Source: Pseudomonas lalkuanensis (GTDB lineage Bacteria; Pseudomonadota; Gammaproteobacteria; Pseudomonadales; Pseudomonadaceae). Taken from it: DNA of 64,000 nucleotides. The translations under genes were made by a program, and so were the position numbers. This document shows, piece by piece, positions 18,622-29,600 of the stretch. The stretch's first letter is position 1, and the number at the start of each line of letters is the position of its first letter. The stretch covers positions 5,560,001 to 5,624,000 of the forward strand of contig NZ_CP043311.1 in assembly GCF_008807375.1 (NCBI RefSeq), read 5' to 3'. Under the pieces are notes generated by a model. That model worked only from the letters and a program-made list of their open reading frames with translations, did no database searches and was not told the origin of the DNA.

Positions 18622-20424
18622 ATGCCCGAGACCCTGCTCAGTTCCCGCAACCTGGCCTTCGAGCTCTACGAAGTCCTGGACGCCGAAGCCCTGACCCAGC
18701 GCGAGCGTTTCGCCGAGCACAACCGCGAAACCTTCGACGCAGCCCTGGGCACCGCCCGCAGCATCGCCGAGAAATTCTTCGCCCCGCACAACCGCAAGGG
18801 CGACGAAGAGGAACCGGAGTACGTGGATGGCGCCGCTACCCTGATCCCGGAAGTGAAGCCGGCAGTCGACGCCTTCCTCGAAGCCGGCTTCCTCAATGCC
18901 ACCCGCAGCTTCGAGCAAGGCGGCATGCAACTGCCAACCCTGCTTTCCCAGGCCTGCTTCGCGCATTTCCAGTCGGCCAACGTCGGCAGCTCGGCCTACC
19001 CTTTCCTGACCATGGGCGCGGCCAACCTGATCGAAAGTTTCGGCAGCGAGGAACAGAAGCAGCGCTTCCTGCAGCCGATGATCGACGGCCGCTTCTTCGG
19101 CACCATGGCCCTCACCGAGCCCCACGCCGGGTCGTCCCTGTCGGATATCCGCACCCGCGCCGAACCGGCCGCCGACGGCACCTACCGCATCAAGGGCAAC
19201 AAGATCTTCATTTCCGGCGGCGACCACCCGCTGTCGGAGAACATCGTGCACATGGTGCTGGCCAAGCTGCCGGACGCACCGCCCGGAGTGAAGGGTATTT
19301 CGCTGTTCATCGTGCCCAAGTTCCTGGTCAACGACGACGGTTCCCTCGGCAAGCGCAACGACGTGATCCTGGCTGGCCTGTTCCACAAGATGGGCTATCG
19401 CGGCACCACGTCCACTGCGCTGAACTTCGGCGATAACGGCGACTGCGTCGGCTATCTGGTGGGCAAGCCCCACGCCGGCCTGTCCTACATGTTCCAGATG
19501 ATGAACGAGGCGCGCATCGGCGTCGGCATGGGCGCGGTAATGCTCGGCTACGCCGGCTACCTCTATTCCCTGGAATACGCCCGCGAACGTCCTCAGGGCC
19601 GCCTGCCGGACGGCAAGGACCCGACCGCCCCCCAGGTATCGATCATCCAGCACGCCGATGTGCGCCGCATGCTGCTGACCCAGAAGGCCTACGTGGAAGG
19701 CGCCTTCGATCTCGGCCTTTACTCCGCGCGCCTGTTCGATGACACCCAGACGCTGGCCACCGAAGAAGAGCGCCAGCAGGCCCACGAACTACTCGACCTG
19801 CTCACCCCGATCGTCAAATCCTGGCCTTCGGAGTTCTGCCTCAAGGCCAACGAACTGGCGATCCAGATCCTCGGTGGCCACGGCTACACCCGTGAATACC
19901 CAGTGGAACAGTACTACCGCGACAACCGCCTGAACCCGATCCACGAAGGCACCCACGGCATCCAGTCCCTCGATCTGCTGGGCCGCAAGCTCACGCAGAA
20001 CAAGGGCGCCGGCCTCAAGCAACTGACCCGGCTGATCAACGAGTGCTGCGAACGCGCCACCGCGTACGAGTCGCTGAACGCCTTGCGCCAGCCGCTGGAG
20101 CAACTGGTTGCACGGCTTTCCAGCGTCACCCTGGCCCTGCTCGGTGACCTGATGCAGGGCAAGGTCAACGCAGCACTGGCCAATTCGGCGCTGTACCTGA
20201 AGGTGTTCGGTCACACCGTCATCGGCTGGCGCTGGCTGGAACAGGCGATCCGCGCGGAACAGGGCCTGGCCCGTGGAAACGCGGCGGACGCCGACTTCTA
20301 CCGCGGCAAGCTGCAGGCCGCGCGCTACTTCCTCACCTGGGAAGTGCCCGGCTGCCACCACGAACTGGCACTGCTGGAAGCCCGCGACGACACCTGCCTG
20401 GCCATGCAGGACAACTGGTTCTAG
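18622..20424 (+). CDS. acyl-CoA dehydrogenase (600-residue type)
   Basis: FAD flavoenzyme of fatty acid or branched-acid oxidation. It contains the FAD/substrate-binding signature MALTEPHAGSSLSDI, and QILGGHGYTREYPVEQYYRD, the conserved region near the C-terminal helical domain, followed by the extra ~120-residue C-terminal domain that marks the long bacterial acyl-CoA dehydrogenases. The start MPETLLSSRNLAFELYEVLD is preceded by GGAGAG. The physiological chain length cannot be told from sequence; this is the gene equivalent to PA5020. A clear terminator follows. Confidence 0.93.
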   Translation: MPETLLSSRNLAFELYEVLDAEALTQRERFAEHNRETFDAALGTARSIAEKFFAPHNRKGDEEEPEYVDGAATLIPEVKPAVDAFLEAGFLNATRSFEQGGMQLPTLLSQACFAHFQSANVGSSAYPFLTMGAANLIESFGSEEQKQRFLQPMIDGRFFGTMALTEPHAGSSLSDIRTRAEPAADGTYRIKGNKIFISGGDHPLSENIVHMVLAKLPDAPPGVKGISLFIVPKFLVNDDGSLGKRNDVILAGLFHKMGYRGTTSTALNFGDNGDCVGYLVGKPHAGLSYMFQMMNEARIGVGMGAVMLGYAGYLYSLEYARERPQGRLPDGKDPTAPQVSIIQHADVRRMLLTQKAYVEGAFDLGLYSARLFDDTQTLATEEERQQAHELLDLLTPIVKSWPSEFCLKANELAIQILGGHGYTREYPVEQYYRDNRLNPIHEGTHGIQSLDLLGRKLTQNKGAGLKQLTRLINECCERATAYESLNALRQPLEQLVARLSSVTLALLGDLMQGKVNAALANSALYLKVFGHTVIGWRWLEQAIRAEQGLARGNAADADFYRGKLQAARYFLTWEVPGCHHELALLEARDDTCLAMQDNWF

Positions 20425-20445
20425 CCCTTTCCAGGGTTCTTCACG

Positions 20446-20470
20446 CCCCGCGCACATGCGGGGTTTTTTT
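20446..20470 (+). terminator. rho-independent terminator of the acyl-CoA dehydrogenase gene
   Basis: The stem CCCCGC/GCGGGG with loop GCACAT is followed by seven T residues, 21 bp after the stop. The next 234 bp before nhaP2 hold no recognisable gene. Confidence 0.92.
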
Positions 20471-20704
20471 ATTGCTCCGGAGAAGACGCCTATAACAGCA
20501 CCCGAAACGCCATCAATGGCTTCTTCATCGTCCTTTCTCCCCTTCCCGGAACCTCGAACCACTCCGCCTGCCCAACGGCTTCCCGTCGCTGGCAAGGACC
20601 CTGCATGAAATCTTGCAGAGCCTTGCCACCGGCAGGTTAGAATTCCTCGGCATGCGCCCCCTGCATGTCCCGTAGTCCATCCCCCCTAATGCAAGGAGCC
20701 GCCA

Positions 20705-22447
20705 GTGGATGCCGCCACCGTCAATAGCCTGTTCCTGATCGGCGCGGTGCTGGTAGGCATGAGCATCCTGGTCAGTGCCTTCGGATCGCGCTTCGGTGTC
20801 CCCATCCTGGTGGTCTTCCTCGTGGTCGGCATGCTCGCCGGCAGCGATGGCCCCGGCGGCATCGTCTTCAACAACTATTCCCAAGCCTACCTGGTGGGCA
20901 ACCTGGCGCTGGCGATCATCCTGCTCGACGGCGGCATGCGCACCCGCGCGGCGACCTTCCGTGTGGCGCTCTGGCCATCGTTGTCCCTGGCCACCATCGG
21001 GGTGCTGGTCACCGCTGGGCTCACCGGCGTCGCAGCGGCCTGGCTGTTCAACCTGAGCACCCTGGAAGGCCTGCTGATCGGTGCCATCGTCGGCTCCACC
21101 GACGCGGCGGCGGTGTTCAGCCTGCTCGGCGGACGCGGCCTCAACGAACGGGTCAGTGCCACCCTGGAAATCGAGTCGGGCAGCAACGACCCCATGGCCG
21201 TGTTCCTCACGGTAACCCTGATCGAGATGCTCGCTACCGGCCAATCCGGTTTCAGCTGGAGCTTCGTCGTCCACATCGTCCAGCAATTCGGCGTCGGCAC
21301 CCTGATGGGCTTCGCCGGCGGCTGGCTGATGCTGCAACTGATCAACCGCCTCACCCTGGCCAACGGCCTTTACCCCCTGCTGGTGGTGGCCGGCGGCCTG
21401 CTGATATTCGCCCTGACCAACGCCGTGCACGGCAGCGGCATCCTCGCCGTCTACTTGTTCGGCCTGTTCCTCGGCAACCGGCCGATCCGCTCCCGCCACG
21501 GCATCCTACACATGCTCGACGGCCTGACCTGGCTGGCGCAGATCGGCATGTTCCTGGTGCTGGGCCTGCTGGTGACGCCCCATGAGCTCTTCCCAATCAT
21601 CCTGCCGGCCCTGGGCCTGGCGCTCTGGATGATCGTGATCGCCCGCCCGCTGTCGATCTTTCTCGGCCTGGCGCCGTTCCGCGCCTTCCATGACCGCGAG
21701 AAGGCCTTCATCGCCTGGGTCGGCCTGCGCGGCGCGGTGCCCATCATCCTCGCGGTATTCCCGCTGATGGCCGGCCTGCCCAACGCCCAGCTGTTCTTCA
21801 ACGTGGCCTTCTTCATCGTGCTGGTGTCCCTGGTGCTGCAAGGCACCAGCCTGCCCTGGGCCGCGAAGCTGCTGCGCGTCACCGTACCGCCGGAGCCCGC
21901 GCCCATCTCCCGCGCTGGCCTGGAAGTGCACCCCACCAGCGAGTGGGAGCTGTTCGTCTACCGCCTGGGTGCTGAAAAGTGGTGCATCGGCGCCGCCCTG
22001 CGCGAATTGAAGATGCCGGAAGGCACCCGTATCGCGGCACTGTTCCGTGGCCGGGAGTTGCTGCACCCCTCGGGCAGTACCACCCTGGAAGCCGGCGATA
22101 TCCTCTGCGTGGTGGGCCACGAGCATGACCTTCCATCCCTCGGCAAGCTGTTCAGCCAGGCACCGCAACGCGGCCTCGACCTGCGCTTCTTCGGTGATTT
22201 CGTGCTGGAAGGCGACGCCCAGCTCTCCGCCGTGGCTTCGCTCTATGGCCTCAAGCTCGGCGAGCAGGATGGCCAACAGCCTCTCGGCCGCTTCATTGCC
22301 CACGAAATCGGCGGCGAACCGGTGGTGGGCGACCAGGTGGAGTGGAACGGCCTGACCTGGACCGTTGCTCTGATGGAGGGGAACAAGGTGCGCAAGGTGG
22401 GCGTCAAATTCCCCGAAGGTCAGGGCCGCCCGGGGCTGTTCCTCTAG
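20705..22447 (+). CDS. nhaP2: K+/H+ antiporter NhaP2/CvrA
   Basis: CPA1-family cation/proton antiporter of the inner membrane. The 580-residue protein has about 12 hydrophobic segments over residues 1-390, including [28 protein letters not shown] and [17 protein letters not shown] sequence, whose Asp is the ion-binding residue of the family. An RCK-C/TrkA-C domain follows (about 400-480, ending [14 protein letters not shown]), then a CorC/HlyC-like C-terminal domain, the arrangement of NhaP2. The start is GTG with AAGGAG eight bases upstream; an ATG three bases downstream is out of frame. Confidence 0.92.
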   Translation: MDAATVNSLFLIGAVLVGMSILVSAFGSRFGVPILVVFLVVGMLAGSDGPGGIVFNNYSQAYLVGNLALAIILLDGGMRTRAATFRVALWPSLSLATIGVLVTAGLTGVAAAWLFNLSTLEGLLIGAIVGSTDAAAVFSLLGGRGLNERVSATLEIESGSNDPMAVFLTVTLIEMLATGQSGFSWSFVVHIVQQFGVGTLMGFAGGWLMLQLINRLTLANGLYPLLVVAGGLLIFALTNAVHGSGILAVYLFGLFLGNRPIRSRHGILHMLDGLTWLAQIGMFLVLGLLVTPHELFPIILPALGLALWMIVIARPLSIFLGLAPFRAFHDREKAFIAWVGLRGAVPIILAVFPLMAGLPNAQLFFNVAFFIVLVSLVLQGTSLPWAAKLLRVTVPPEPAPISRAGLEVHPTSEWELFVYRLGAEKWCIGAALRELKMPEGTRIAALFRGRELLHPSGSTTLEAGDILCVVGHEHDLPSLGKLFSQAPQRGLDLRFFGDFVLEGDAQLSAVASLYGLKLGEQDGQQPLGRFIAHEIGGEPVVGDQVEWNGLTWTVALMEGNKVRKVGVKFPEGQGRPGLFL

Positions 22448-22612
22448 GGAACCCCCTCTGCGACGGCCCTCCCGGACCTTCAGGCCCCCGCCATGGAAAC
22501 CTGGGGTTCGCCAATTCGCGAACCCGGATCACAACCGCTCGTGCCCGGCAGCCCCGCAAAGGCCGCCGTGGCATATCATTAGCCGCATTTGAACCCGAGC
22601 TGCCTGATCGCG

Positions 22613-25600
22613 ATGATTGCTTCCTTGCGCACCTTTATTGCCGCCGCCCTGCTGGGCCTGTGCCTGACTCCGGCCTACCTGCAGGCCGCCCCTGCCACCG
22701 GCGTTGGCGTTGGCGTTCCCAAACCCGCCACTGCGCCAGCCGATAGCAAGCCTGCCGAAGGCGAGGCCCAGGCCAAGCCCTCGGTCGAGGAACAGACCCA
22801 GACCTTCGTCGCCAACCAGAAGGAGAGCGAGCAGAGCCTTGCGGCGCTCAAGCGCCAGTTGAACGATGCGCCGCGCCTGGTCGGCGAGGCCCAGCGAGAG
22901 CTGGCGCGGCTGAAGACCAGCCCGCCGGTGCCGGTGAAGGAGCGCTACGGCAAATCCGAGCTCATCCAACTGGAAAAGCTGCTGGATGAGCGCAGCAACG
23001 AACTGGCCGAGCGGCAGAAGTCGCTGGCCGAGGCCAACAGCCTGATCATCACCTCCCAGACCCGTCCGGAGCGGGCCCAGGCCGAGATCAGCGCCAACCA
23101 GACCCGCATCCAGCAGATCAACGCCATCCTCAAGACCGGCAAGGACAGCGGCAAGGCCATCAGCGAAGAGCAGCGCGCCCTGCTCACCGCCGAGCAGGCC
23201 GCCCTCGCCGCCCAGACCGAGCTGCGCCGCGAGGAACTGGCCGGTAACAGCCTGCTGCAGGACCTCGGCAACAGCCGTCGCGACCTGCTCGTGGAGCGTA
23301 TCCGCCGCCTGGAGCAGGAAACCCTGGACCTGCAGTCGCTGATCAACGAAATGCGCCGGGAAAGCTCGGAACAGACAGTCGCCGAGCTCTCCCGAGACGC
23401 CGATCAGACCACGCCGGACAGCCTGGTGGCGAAGGAAAGCGCCATCAACCTGAAGATGTCCGACTACCTGCTGCGCTCTACCGACCGCCTCAACGAACTG
23501 ACCCGGCAGAACCTGCAGACCCGCCAGCAACTGGACAGCCTCAGCCAGGCCGACCAGGCCCTGGAAGAACAGATCAGCGTGCTCAAGGGCAGCCTGCTGC
23601 TGGCCAAGATCCTCTATCAGCAGAAGCAGGCGCTGCCGCAACTGCACCTGGACAAGAACCTGGCCGACGAAATCGCCGACATCCGCCTCTACCAGTTCGA
23701 GCTGAACCAGCAGCGCGACAAACTGGGCAATCCCCAGGCCTATGTCGACGAACTGCTTGCCGACCAGCCGCCGGAGCAGATCACCCCGGAACTGCGCACC
23801 ATGCTCACGGACCTGATCAGTACCCGCAGCGAACTGCTCGATCGCCTGAGTCGCGAGCTGAACAACCTGCTCAACGAATCCATCACCCTGCAGCTCAACC
23901 AGAAGCAGTTGCAGGAAACCTCCCAGACCCTGCGCAACACCCTCGATGAGCAGATGTTCTGGATTCCCAGCAACAAGCCACTGGACTTCAACTGGCTTAA
24001 ATCCACCCCGCACATGCTGGAACGCCAGCTGGCCGAGATGCCCTGGGGCTCGGGCGTGCGCGAACTGGGCGAAGGCCTGATGGACCGGCCCTGGCTGTTC
24101 CTGCCGCTACTGCTGCTGATCGGCGGTCTGCTATGGAAGCGCCGCTATATCTACGCCAGGCTCAACGAGATCAACCAGGACGTCGGCCACTTCAAGCGTG
24201 ACAGCCAGGTGCACACGCCCGTGGCCCTGTTCCTCACCGTGTTGCTGGCCCTGCCCGTCAGCCTGTTCCTGCTGCTTTGTGGCCTTGCCCTGCAGATCGA
24301 CGCACGCGGCCAGAACGCCACGCTCGGTGCAGCCCTGATGGAGATGGCCCAGGCCTGGATGGTGTTCTACACCCTCTACCGCATCCTCGCCCCGGGCGGC
24401 ATCGCCGAATTGCACTTCCACTGGGATCGCCCGCAGGTCGCTTTCCTGCGTAGCCAGATCCGCCGCCTAGGCGGCGTGGTCATGGCCCTGGTGGCCATCG
24501 TCACCGTGGCCGAGCACCAGCCTGCCGCCCTGGCCGACGACATCATCGGCGTGATCGTGGTGCTGAGCTGCTATGCCCTGATGACCCTGGTGCTGAGCAA
24601 CCTGCTGCTGGCCGAACCGATGCGCGAGCAGACCTCGCCCTTCCGCCTCCTGATCGGCGTCGCCTTCACCCTGCTGCCCCTGGCGCTGATCGTGGCGGTG
24701 GGCTTCGGCTACTACTACACCTCGCTCAAGCTCACTGACCGCCTGATCACCACGCTCTACCTGCTGATTCTCCTGCTGCTGGTGGAGGCCACCTTCGTCC
24801 GCGGCCTGGCCGTAGCCGCACGGCGCCTGGCCTACCAGCGGGTGCTCGCCAAGCGCCAGGCGCAGACCAAGGAGAACGCCGAGGGCGAGGAAGTGGTGGT
24901 GGAAGAGCCGGCCCTGGACATCGAGAAGGTCAACCAGCAGTCACTGCGCCTGATCCGCCTGGCGCTGCTGGGCGTGTTCCTTGCCTGCCTGTACCTGGTC
25001 TGGGCCGACCTGATCAGCGTGTTCGCCTACCTCGACCAAGTGACGCTCTACCAGTACTCCACGGGCACCGGCGACGCTACCACCCAGGTCCCCATCAGCA
25101 TGCTGGATGTGCTCGGCGCGCTGATCATCGCCGGCATCACCACGGCGCTCGCGCGCAACCTGCCGGGTCTGCTGGAAGTACTGGTGCTGTCGCGGCTGAA
25201 GCTGGCCCAGGGCAGCGCCTACGCCACCACTACCTTGCTGTCCTATGCCATCGCCGGCATCGGTTTCGTCAGTGCGCTGTCCACCCTCGGGGTCAGCTGG
25301 GACAAGCTGCAATGGCTGGTGGCCGCGCTATCGGTGGGTATCGGCTTCGGCATGCAGGCGATCTTCGCCAACTTCATTTCCGGCCTGATCCTGCTGTTCG
25401 AGCGCCCGGTGCGCATCGGCGACCTGGTGACCATCGGTACCGTCACCGGCACGGTCAACCGCATCCGCATCCGCGCCACGCACATCACCGACAGCGACCG
25501 CAAGGAAGTGATCGTGCCGAACCAGACCTTCCTCACCAGCCAACTGATCAACTGGACGCTGACCGATACCGTCACCCGCATCGTGCTGGTGTACAACGTC

Positions 25601-25957
25601 AACCGCAGCTCCGATCTCGACCTGGAACTGGTGCGCAAGCTGCTCCTGCAGGCCACCACGGAAAACTCGCGCGTGCTGCGCGACCCGGCGCCTACCGTGC
25701 AACTGAAGACCTATGGCGCCAGTACCCTGGAGCATGAGCTGAAGATCTACGTGCGCGAACTGGGCGATCGCGGCCTGGCTACCGACGAACTGAACCGGCG
25801 CATCGACCAGTTGTTCAAGGAGCACGACATCAACACCTCCAGCGTGCCGAAGATGGACGTTACCCTCACCCGCCGGATCGAGAAGCACGCCGAGGACGAA
25901 GTCGACGCCGTATCGATACCGGTCAAGGACAAGGTGCCGGTTCCGGAGTCCCGATGA
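22613..25957 (+). CDS. mscK: large mechanosensitive channel, MscK/KefA family
   Basis: The 1114-residue protein has a Sec signal peptide (MIASLRTFIAAALLGLC, cut near AAP), a ~450-residue periplasmic coiled-coil region rich in Gln/Glu/Arg, several membrane segments (from about residue 485), and a C-terminal MscS pore and beta domain with VGIGFGMQAIFANFISGLIL and VRIGDLVTIG. It opens under hypo-osmotic stress; K+-regulated gating is known for E. coli MscK. I use the ATG because the longer TTG reading puts residues ahead of the signal peptide. selO follows 53 bp downstream. Confidence 0.92.
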   Translation: MIASLRTFIAAALLGLCLTPAYLQAAPATGVGVGVPKPATAPADSKPAEGEAQAKPSVEEQTQTFVANQKESEQSLAALKRQLNDAPRLVGEAQRELARLKTSPPVPVKERYGKSELIQLEKLLDERSNELAERQKSLAEANSLIITSQTRPERAQAEISANQTRIQQINAILKTGKDSGKAISEEQRALLTAEQAALAAQTELRREELAGNSLLQDLGNSRRDLLVERIRRLEQETLDLQSLINEMRRESSEQTVAELSRDADQTTPDSLVAKESAINLKMSDYLLRSTDRLNELTRQNLQTRQQLDSLSQADQALEEQISVLKGSLLLAKILYQQKQALPQLHLDKNLADEIADIRLYQFELNQQRDKLGNPQAYVDELLADQPPEQITPELRTMLTDLISTRSELLDRLSRELNNLLNESITLQLNQKQLQETSQTLRNTLDEQMFWIPSNKPLDFNWLKSTPHMLERQLAEMPWGSGVRELGEGLMDRPWLFLPLLLLIGGLLWKRRYIYARLNEINQDVGHFKRDSQVHTPVALFLTVLLALPVSLFLLLCGLALQIDARGQNATLGAALMEMAQAWMVFYTLYRILAPGGIAELHFHWDRPQVAFLRSQIRRLGGVVMALVAIVTVAEHQPAALADDIIGVIVVLSCYALMTLVLSNLLLAEPMREQTSPFRLLIGVAFTLLPLALIVAVGFGYYYTSLKLTDRLITTLYLLILLLLVEATFVRGLAVAARRLAYQRVLAKRQAQTKENAEGEEVVVEEPALDIEKVNQQSLRLIRLALLGVFLACLYLVWADLISVFAYLDQVTLYQYSTGTGDATTQVPISMLDVLGALIIAGITTALARNLPGLLEVLVLSRLKLAQGSAYATTTLLSYAIAGIGFVSALSTLGVSWDKLQWLVAALSVGIGFGMQAIFANFISGLILLFERPVRIGDLVTIGTVTGTVNRIRIRATHITDSDRKEVIVPNQTFLTSQLINWTLTDTVTRIVLVYNVNRSSDLDLELVRKLLLQATTENSRVLRDPAPTVQLKTYGASTLEHELKIYVRELGDRGLATDELNRRIDQLFKEHDINTSSVPKMDVTLTRRIEKHAEDEVDAVSIPVKDKVPVPESR

Positions 25958-25998
25958 GCCACGCCATCCAGGTTCTTCCGAACGCCCCGGCGGCATGA

Positions 25999-27471
<1,473 letters not shown>

Positions 27472-27482
27472 GCGGCGATCCC

Positions 27483-27540
27483 TGTAGGAGCCAGCTTGCT
27501 AGCGAACAGGTTTTTTTCGCCAGCAAGCTGGCTCCTACGA
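27483..27540. repeat. REP doublet (REPIN-like) between selO and the racemase gene
   Basis: The left arm TGTAGGAGCCAGCTTGCTAG (continuing CGAA) at 27483-27506 and its near-exact reverse complement, ending CAAGCTGGCTCCTACGA at 27540, flank ACAGGTTTTT. This is the GTAGGAGC...GCTCCTAC signature of Pseudomonas REP sequences, here as an inverted pair. It lies 11 bp after selO and 1 bp before the racemase stop, between convergent genes, so it may also act as a two-way terminator. No RAYT transposase lies in the window. Confidence 0.88.
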
Positions 27541-27541
27541 A

Positions 27542-28243
27542 TCAAAGCGCGCAGTCCAGCATCCACTCCAGCCCCATCGCGACATGCCGCTCGCCGCTGT
27601 CCACCAGCGGCAGCGGCGATTCGCAGCCTTCCAGCAGCAGCCCGATCTCGGTGCAGCCAAGTATCGCCGCCTGCGCACCCTGCGCCTTCAGCTGCGCCAG
27701 CTGGTCGAGGTAGAAGGCACGTGCATCGGGCAGGAACTGGCCGACGCACAGTTCCTGGAAGATCACCCGGTCGATTTCGCTGATGGCCTGGGCACCCGGC
27801 ACCAGCACTTCGATGCCGTAGTGCTGGCCCAGACGCTCGCGATAGAAGGCCTCCTGCATGGTGAAGCGGGTGCCAAGCAGCGCCGCGCGCTCAACCCCTT
27901 GCCCCTGCAGCGCCTGGCCGACGGCATCGCCAATGTGCAGGAGCGGGATATCCACAGCCTGCTCGATGGCTGCCGCCACCTTGTGCATCGTGTTGGTCGC
28001 CAGCAGCAGCGCCGTGGCACCGGCTCCCTCGAGCCCCCTTGCGGCCTCAGCCAGCACCTGGCCCGCGGCATCCCATTCGCCGGCCTTCTGCCGGGCAGCG
28101 ATCGGCGCGAAGTCCACTGAATGCAGCAATAGCGGCGCGGAGTGCAGACCACCCAGGTGATCGCGCACACCGCGGTTGAGCAACTGGTAATAGGTTACGG
28201 TCGATTCCCAGCTCATCCCGCCCAGTACACCCAGCATGCGCAT
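27542..28243 (-). CDS. aspartate/glutamate racemase family protein, YgeA-like amino-acid racemase
   Basis: The 233-residue protein opens with MRMLGVLGGMSWESTVTYYQ. The two catalytic positions are Thr83 (ATNTMHK) and Cys197 (ILGCTEIG). That Thr/Cys pair, at those same numbers, is what I recall for E. coli YgeA, a broad-specificity amino-acid racemase, rather than the Cys/Cys pair of classical Asp or Glu racemases. GAGGAGAGG lies seven bases before the first ATG, which decides the start over a second ATG two codons on. The true substrate is not predictable. Divergent from the TauE-type exporter across 250 bp. Confidence 0.88.
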   Translation of the reverse strand: MRMLGVLGGMSWESTVTYYQLLNRGVRDHLGGLHSAPLLLHSVDFAPIAARQKAGEWDAAGQVLAEAARGLEGAGATALLLATNTMHKVAAAIEQAVDIPLLHIGDAVGQALQGQGVERAALLGTRFTMQEAFYRERLGQHYGIEVLVPGAQAISEIDRVIFQELCVGQFLPDARAFYLDQLAQLKAQGAQAAILGCTEIGLLLEGCESPLPLVDSGERHVAMGLEWMLDCAL

Positions 28244-28404
28244 GGCAGCCCTCTCCTCGAAATGGAAAACCCCAGCCTAGTCCAGGCCCACCGCAGGTCG
28301 GGAATACAGTTGCCAGGCAACTTGGAGGTACAGCCACGTCGAATGAGCGCCGGCCGCCTGCGAAGGCCCGTACGCACGAAATGGAATATAAACCTGCACA
28401 AATC

Positions 28405-28423
28405 TTCTTAGACTATCTAAGAA
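28405..28423. promoter_or_regulatory. perfect palindrome upstream of the TauE-type exporter gene
   Basis: TTCTTAGA-CTA-TCTAAGAA has perfect 8-bp arms around a 3-bp spacer in the AT-rich part of a divergent intergenic region, 70 bp before the exporter start. Form and place suit a dimeric regulator's operator. I cannot name the regulator. Confidence 0.5.
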
Positions 28424-28493
28424 AAGCGAATTATCTTCGGCCCCCTGCTTATTCCAGCCTGTTCTACCACCCACTGTCAGGCGCTGTGCCCGC

Positions 28494-29468
28494 ATGAAGA
28501 TTCGCGACCTCGACCTCAGCCAGAGTTCGATCAACACCGAACACGAAGCGCTGGGGATTCCGCCAGTCGAAGATTTCGTTTCCCATCCTGACGACCACCC
28601 GGTCCTGCGGGCCGCCATGTGGGCGGCGATCCTCATCCTGGTGGGTCTGCTCGGTTTCCTCTCCTGGCGCCTGTTCTTCGACAACGGCGGCGGCAGCGGC
28701 CTGGAGATCATCGAAAACGCCCTGACCAGCAAGGGCTTCTGGAGCGCCGTGGCGGTCGGCTTCTTCGCACAGGTCATCGACGGTGCCCTGGGCATGGCCT
28801 ATGGCATCACCGCCACCACCTTCCTGCTCAGTGCCGGCGCCTCCCCCGCCGCAGCCAGCGCCAGCGTGCACATCGCAGAGGTCTTCACCACCGGTCTGTC
28901 CGGCATCTCCCACGTGAAGCTCGGCAACGTCAACAAGTCCCTGTTCCTGCGCCTGCTGCTGCCGGGAATCATCGGTGCCGTGCTCGGTGCAGTGCTGATC
29001 ACCCAGTTCGATGGCGCGGCGCTCAAACCCTTCATCTCCGCCTACCTGCTGCTCATGGGCCTGTACATCCTGAGCAAGGCCTACCGCCATGTCGCCAAGC
29101 GCAAGGCGCCCAGGCACGTTGCCAAACTGGCCTTGTTCGGCGGCTTCGTCGATGCAGCTGGCGGTGGCGGCTGGGGCCCGGTAGTGACCAGCAGCCTGAT
29201 CGGCTCCGGCACCGACCCGCGCACCACCATCGGCTCGGTGAACTTCGCCGAGTTCTTCCTGACCATCTCCAGCGCCACCTCCTTCATCCTCCTGGCCGGC
29301 CAGCCGGATACCTGGAAGATGGTCGCCGGCCTGGTATTCGGCGGCCTCTTCGCCGCGCCCCTTGCCGCCCTGCTGTGCAAGAGGCTTTCGCCGCGCACCC
29401 TGCTGATCATCGTCGGCTGCCTGATCACCCTGATCAGCGCCTTCAACATCTACAAATCCCTGGCCTGA
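28494..29468 (+). CDS. sulfite exporter TauE/SafE family permease
   Basis: The 324-residue inner-membrane protein has a ~40-residue cytosolic N-terminus, one early membrane helix (AAILILVGLLGFLSWRLFF), then the two TauE half-repeats with ALGMAYGITATTFLL and FVDAAGGGGWGPVVTSSLI. The family moves sulfite, sulfoacetate or related organosulfur anions outward. The neighbour metY makes a sulfur-assimilation role plausible, but the substrate is not shown. The start at 28494 has only a weak ribosome-binding site (AGGCG, 12 bases upstream), so translation may be low or regulated. Confidence 0.88.
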   Translation: MKIRDLDLSQSSINTEHEALGIPPVEDFVSHPDDHPVLRAAMWAAILILVGLLGFLSWRLFFDNGGGSGLEIIENALTSKGFWSAVAVGFFAQVIDGALGMAYGITATTFLLSAGASPAAASASVHIAEVFTTGLSGISHVKLGNVNKSLFLRLLLPGIIGAVLGAVLITQFDGAALKPFISAYLLLMGLYILSKAYRHVAKRKAPRHVAKLALFGGFVDAAGGGGWGPVVTSSLIGSGTDPRTTIGSVNFAEFFLTISSATSFILLAGQPDTWKMVAGLVFGGLFAAPLAALLCKRLSPRTLLIIVGCLITLISAFNIYKSLA

Positions 29469-29510
29469 TCACACGACGACGATCCAAGTACAGAAGCAAA
29501 GGTTCTAGCC

Positions 29511-29560
29511 CCGGCCCCTGTCAGTCCTTTCGACGGATTGACCGGGGCCGGTGTGTTTTC
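29511..29560 (+). terminator. long GC-rich hairpin between the exporter gene and metY
   Basis: CCGGCCCC/GGGGCCGG (8 bp), one mismatch, then GTCAGTCC/GGATTGAC (8 bp including one G-T pair) around a 7-base loop gives a ~17-bp stem, followed by TGTGTTTTC. It starts 43 bp after the exporter stop and ends 41 bp before metY. It is best read as a terminator of the exporter transcript; an attenuator for metY is possible. A small TGTG-TTTT-CACA hairpin overlaps its end. Confidence 0.6.
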
Positions 29561-29600
29561 ACATGCTGCGTGCCTCCAACTGCCGAAGGAACGCAACTGC

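Noticed and set aside
20471..20704. possible small genes in the 234-bp gap before nhaP2
   Set aside because: The open stretches there have no start with a ribosome-binding site and no recognisable sequence; I see only a weak TAGAAT near 20638 as a possible -10.
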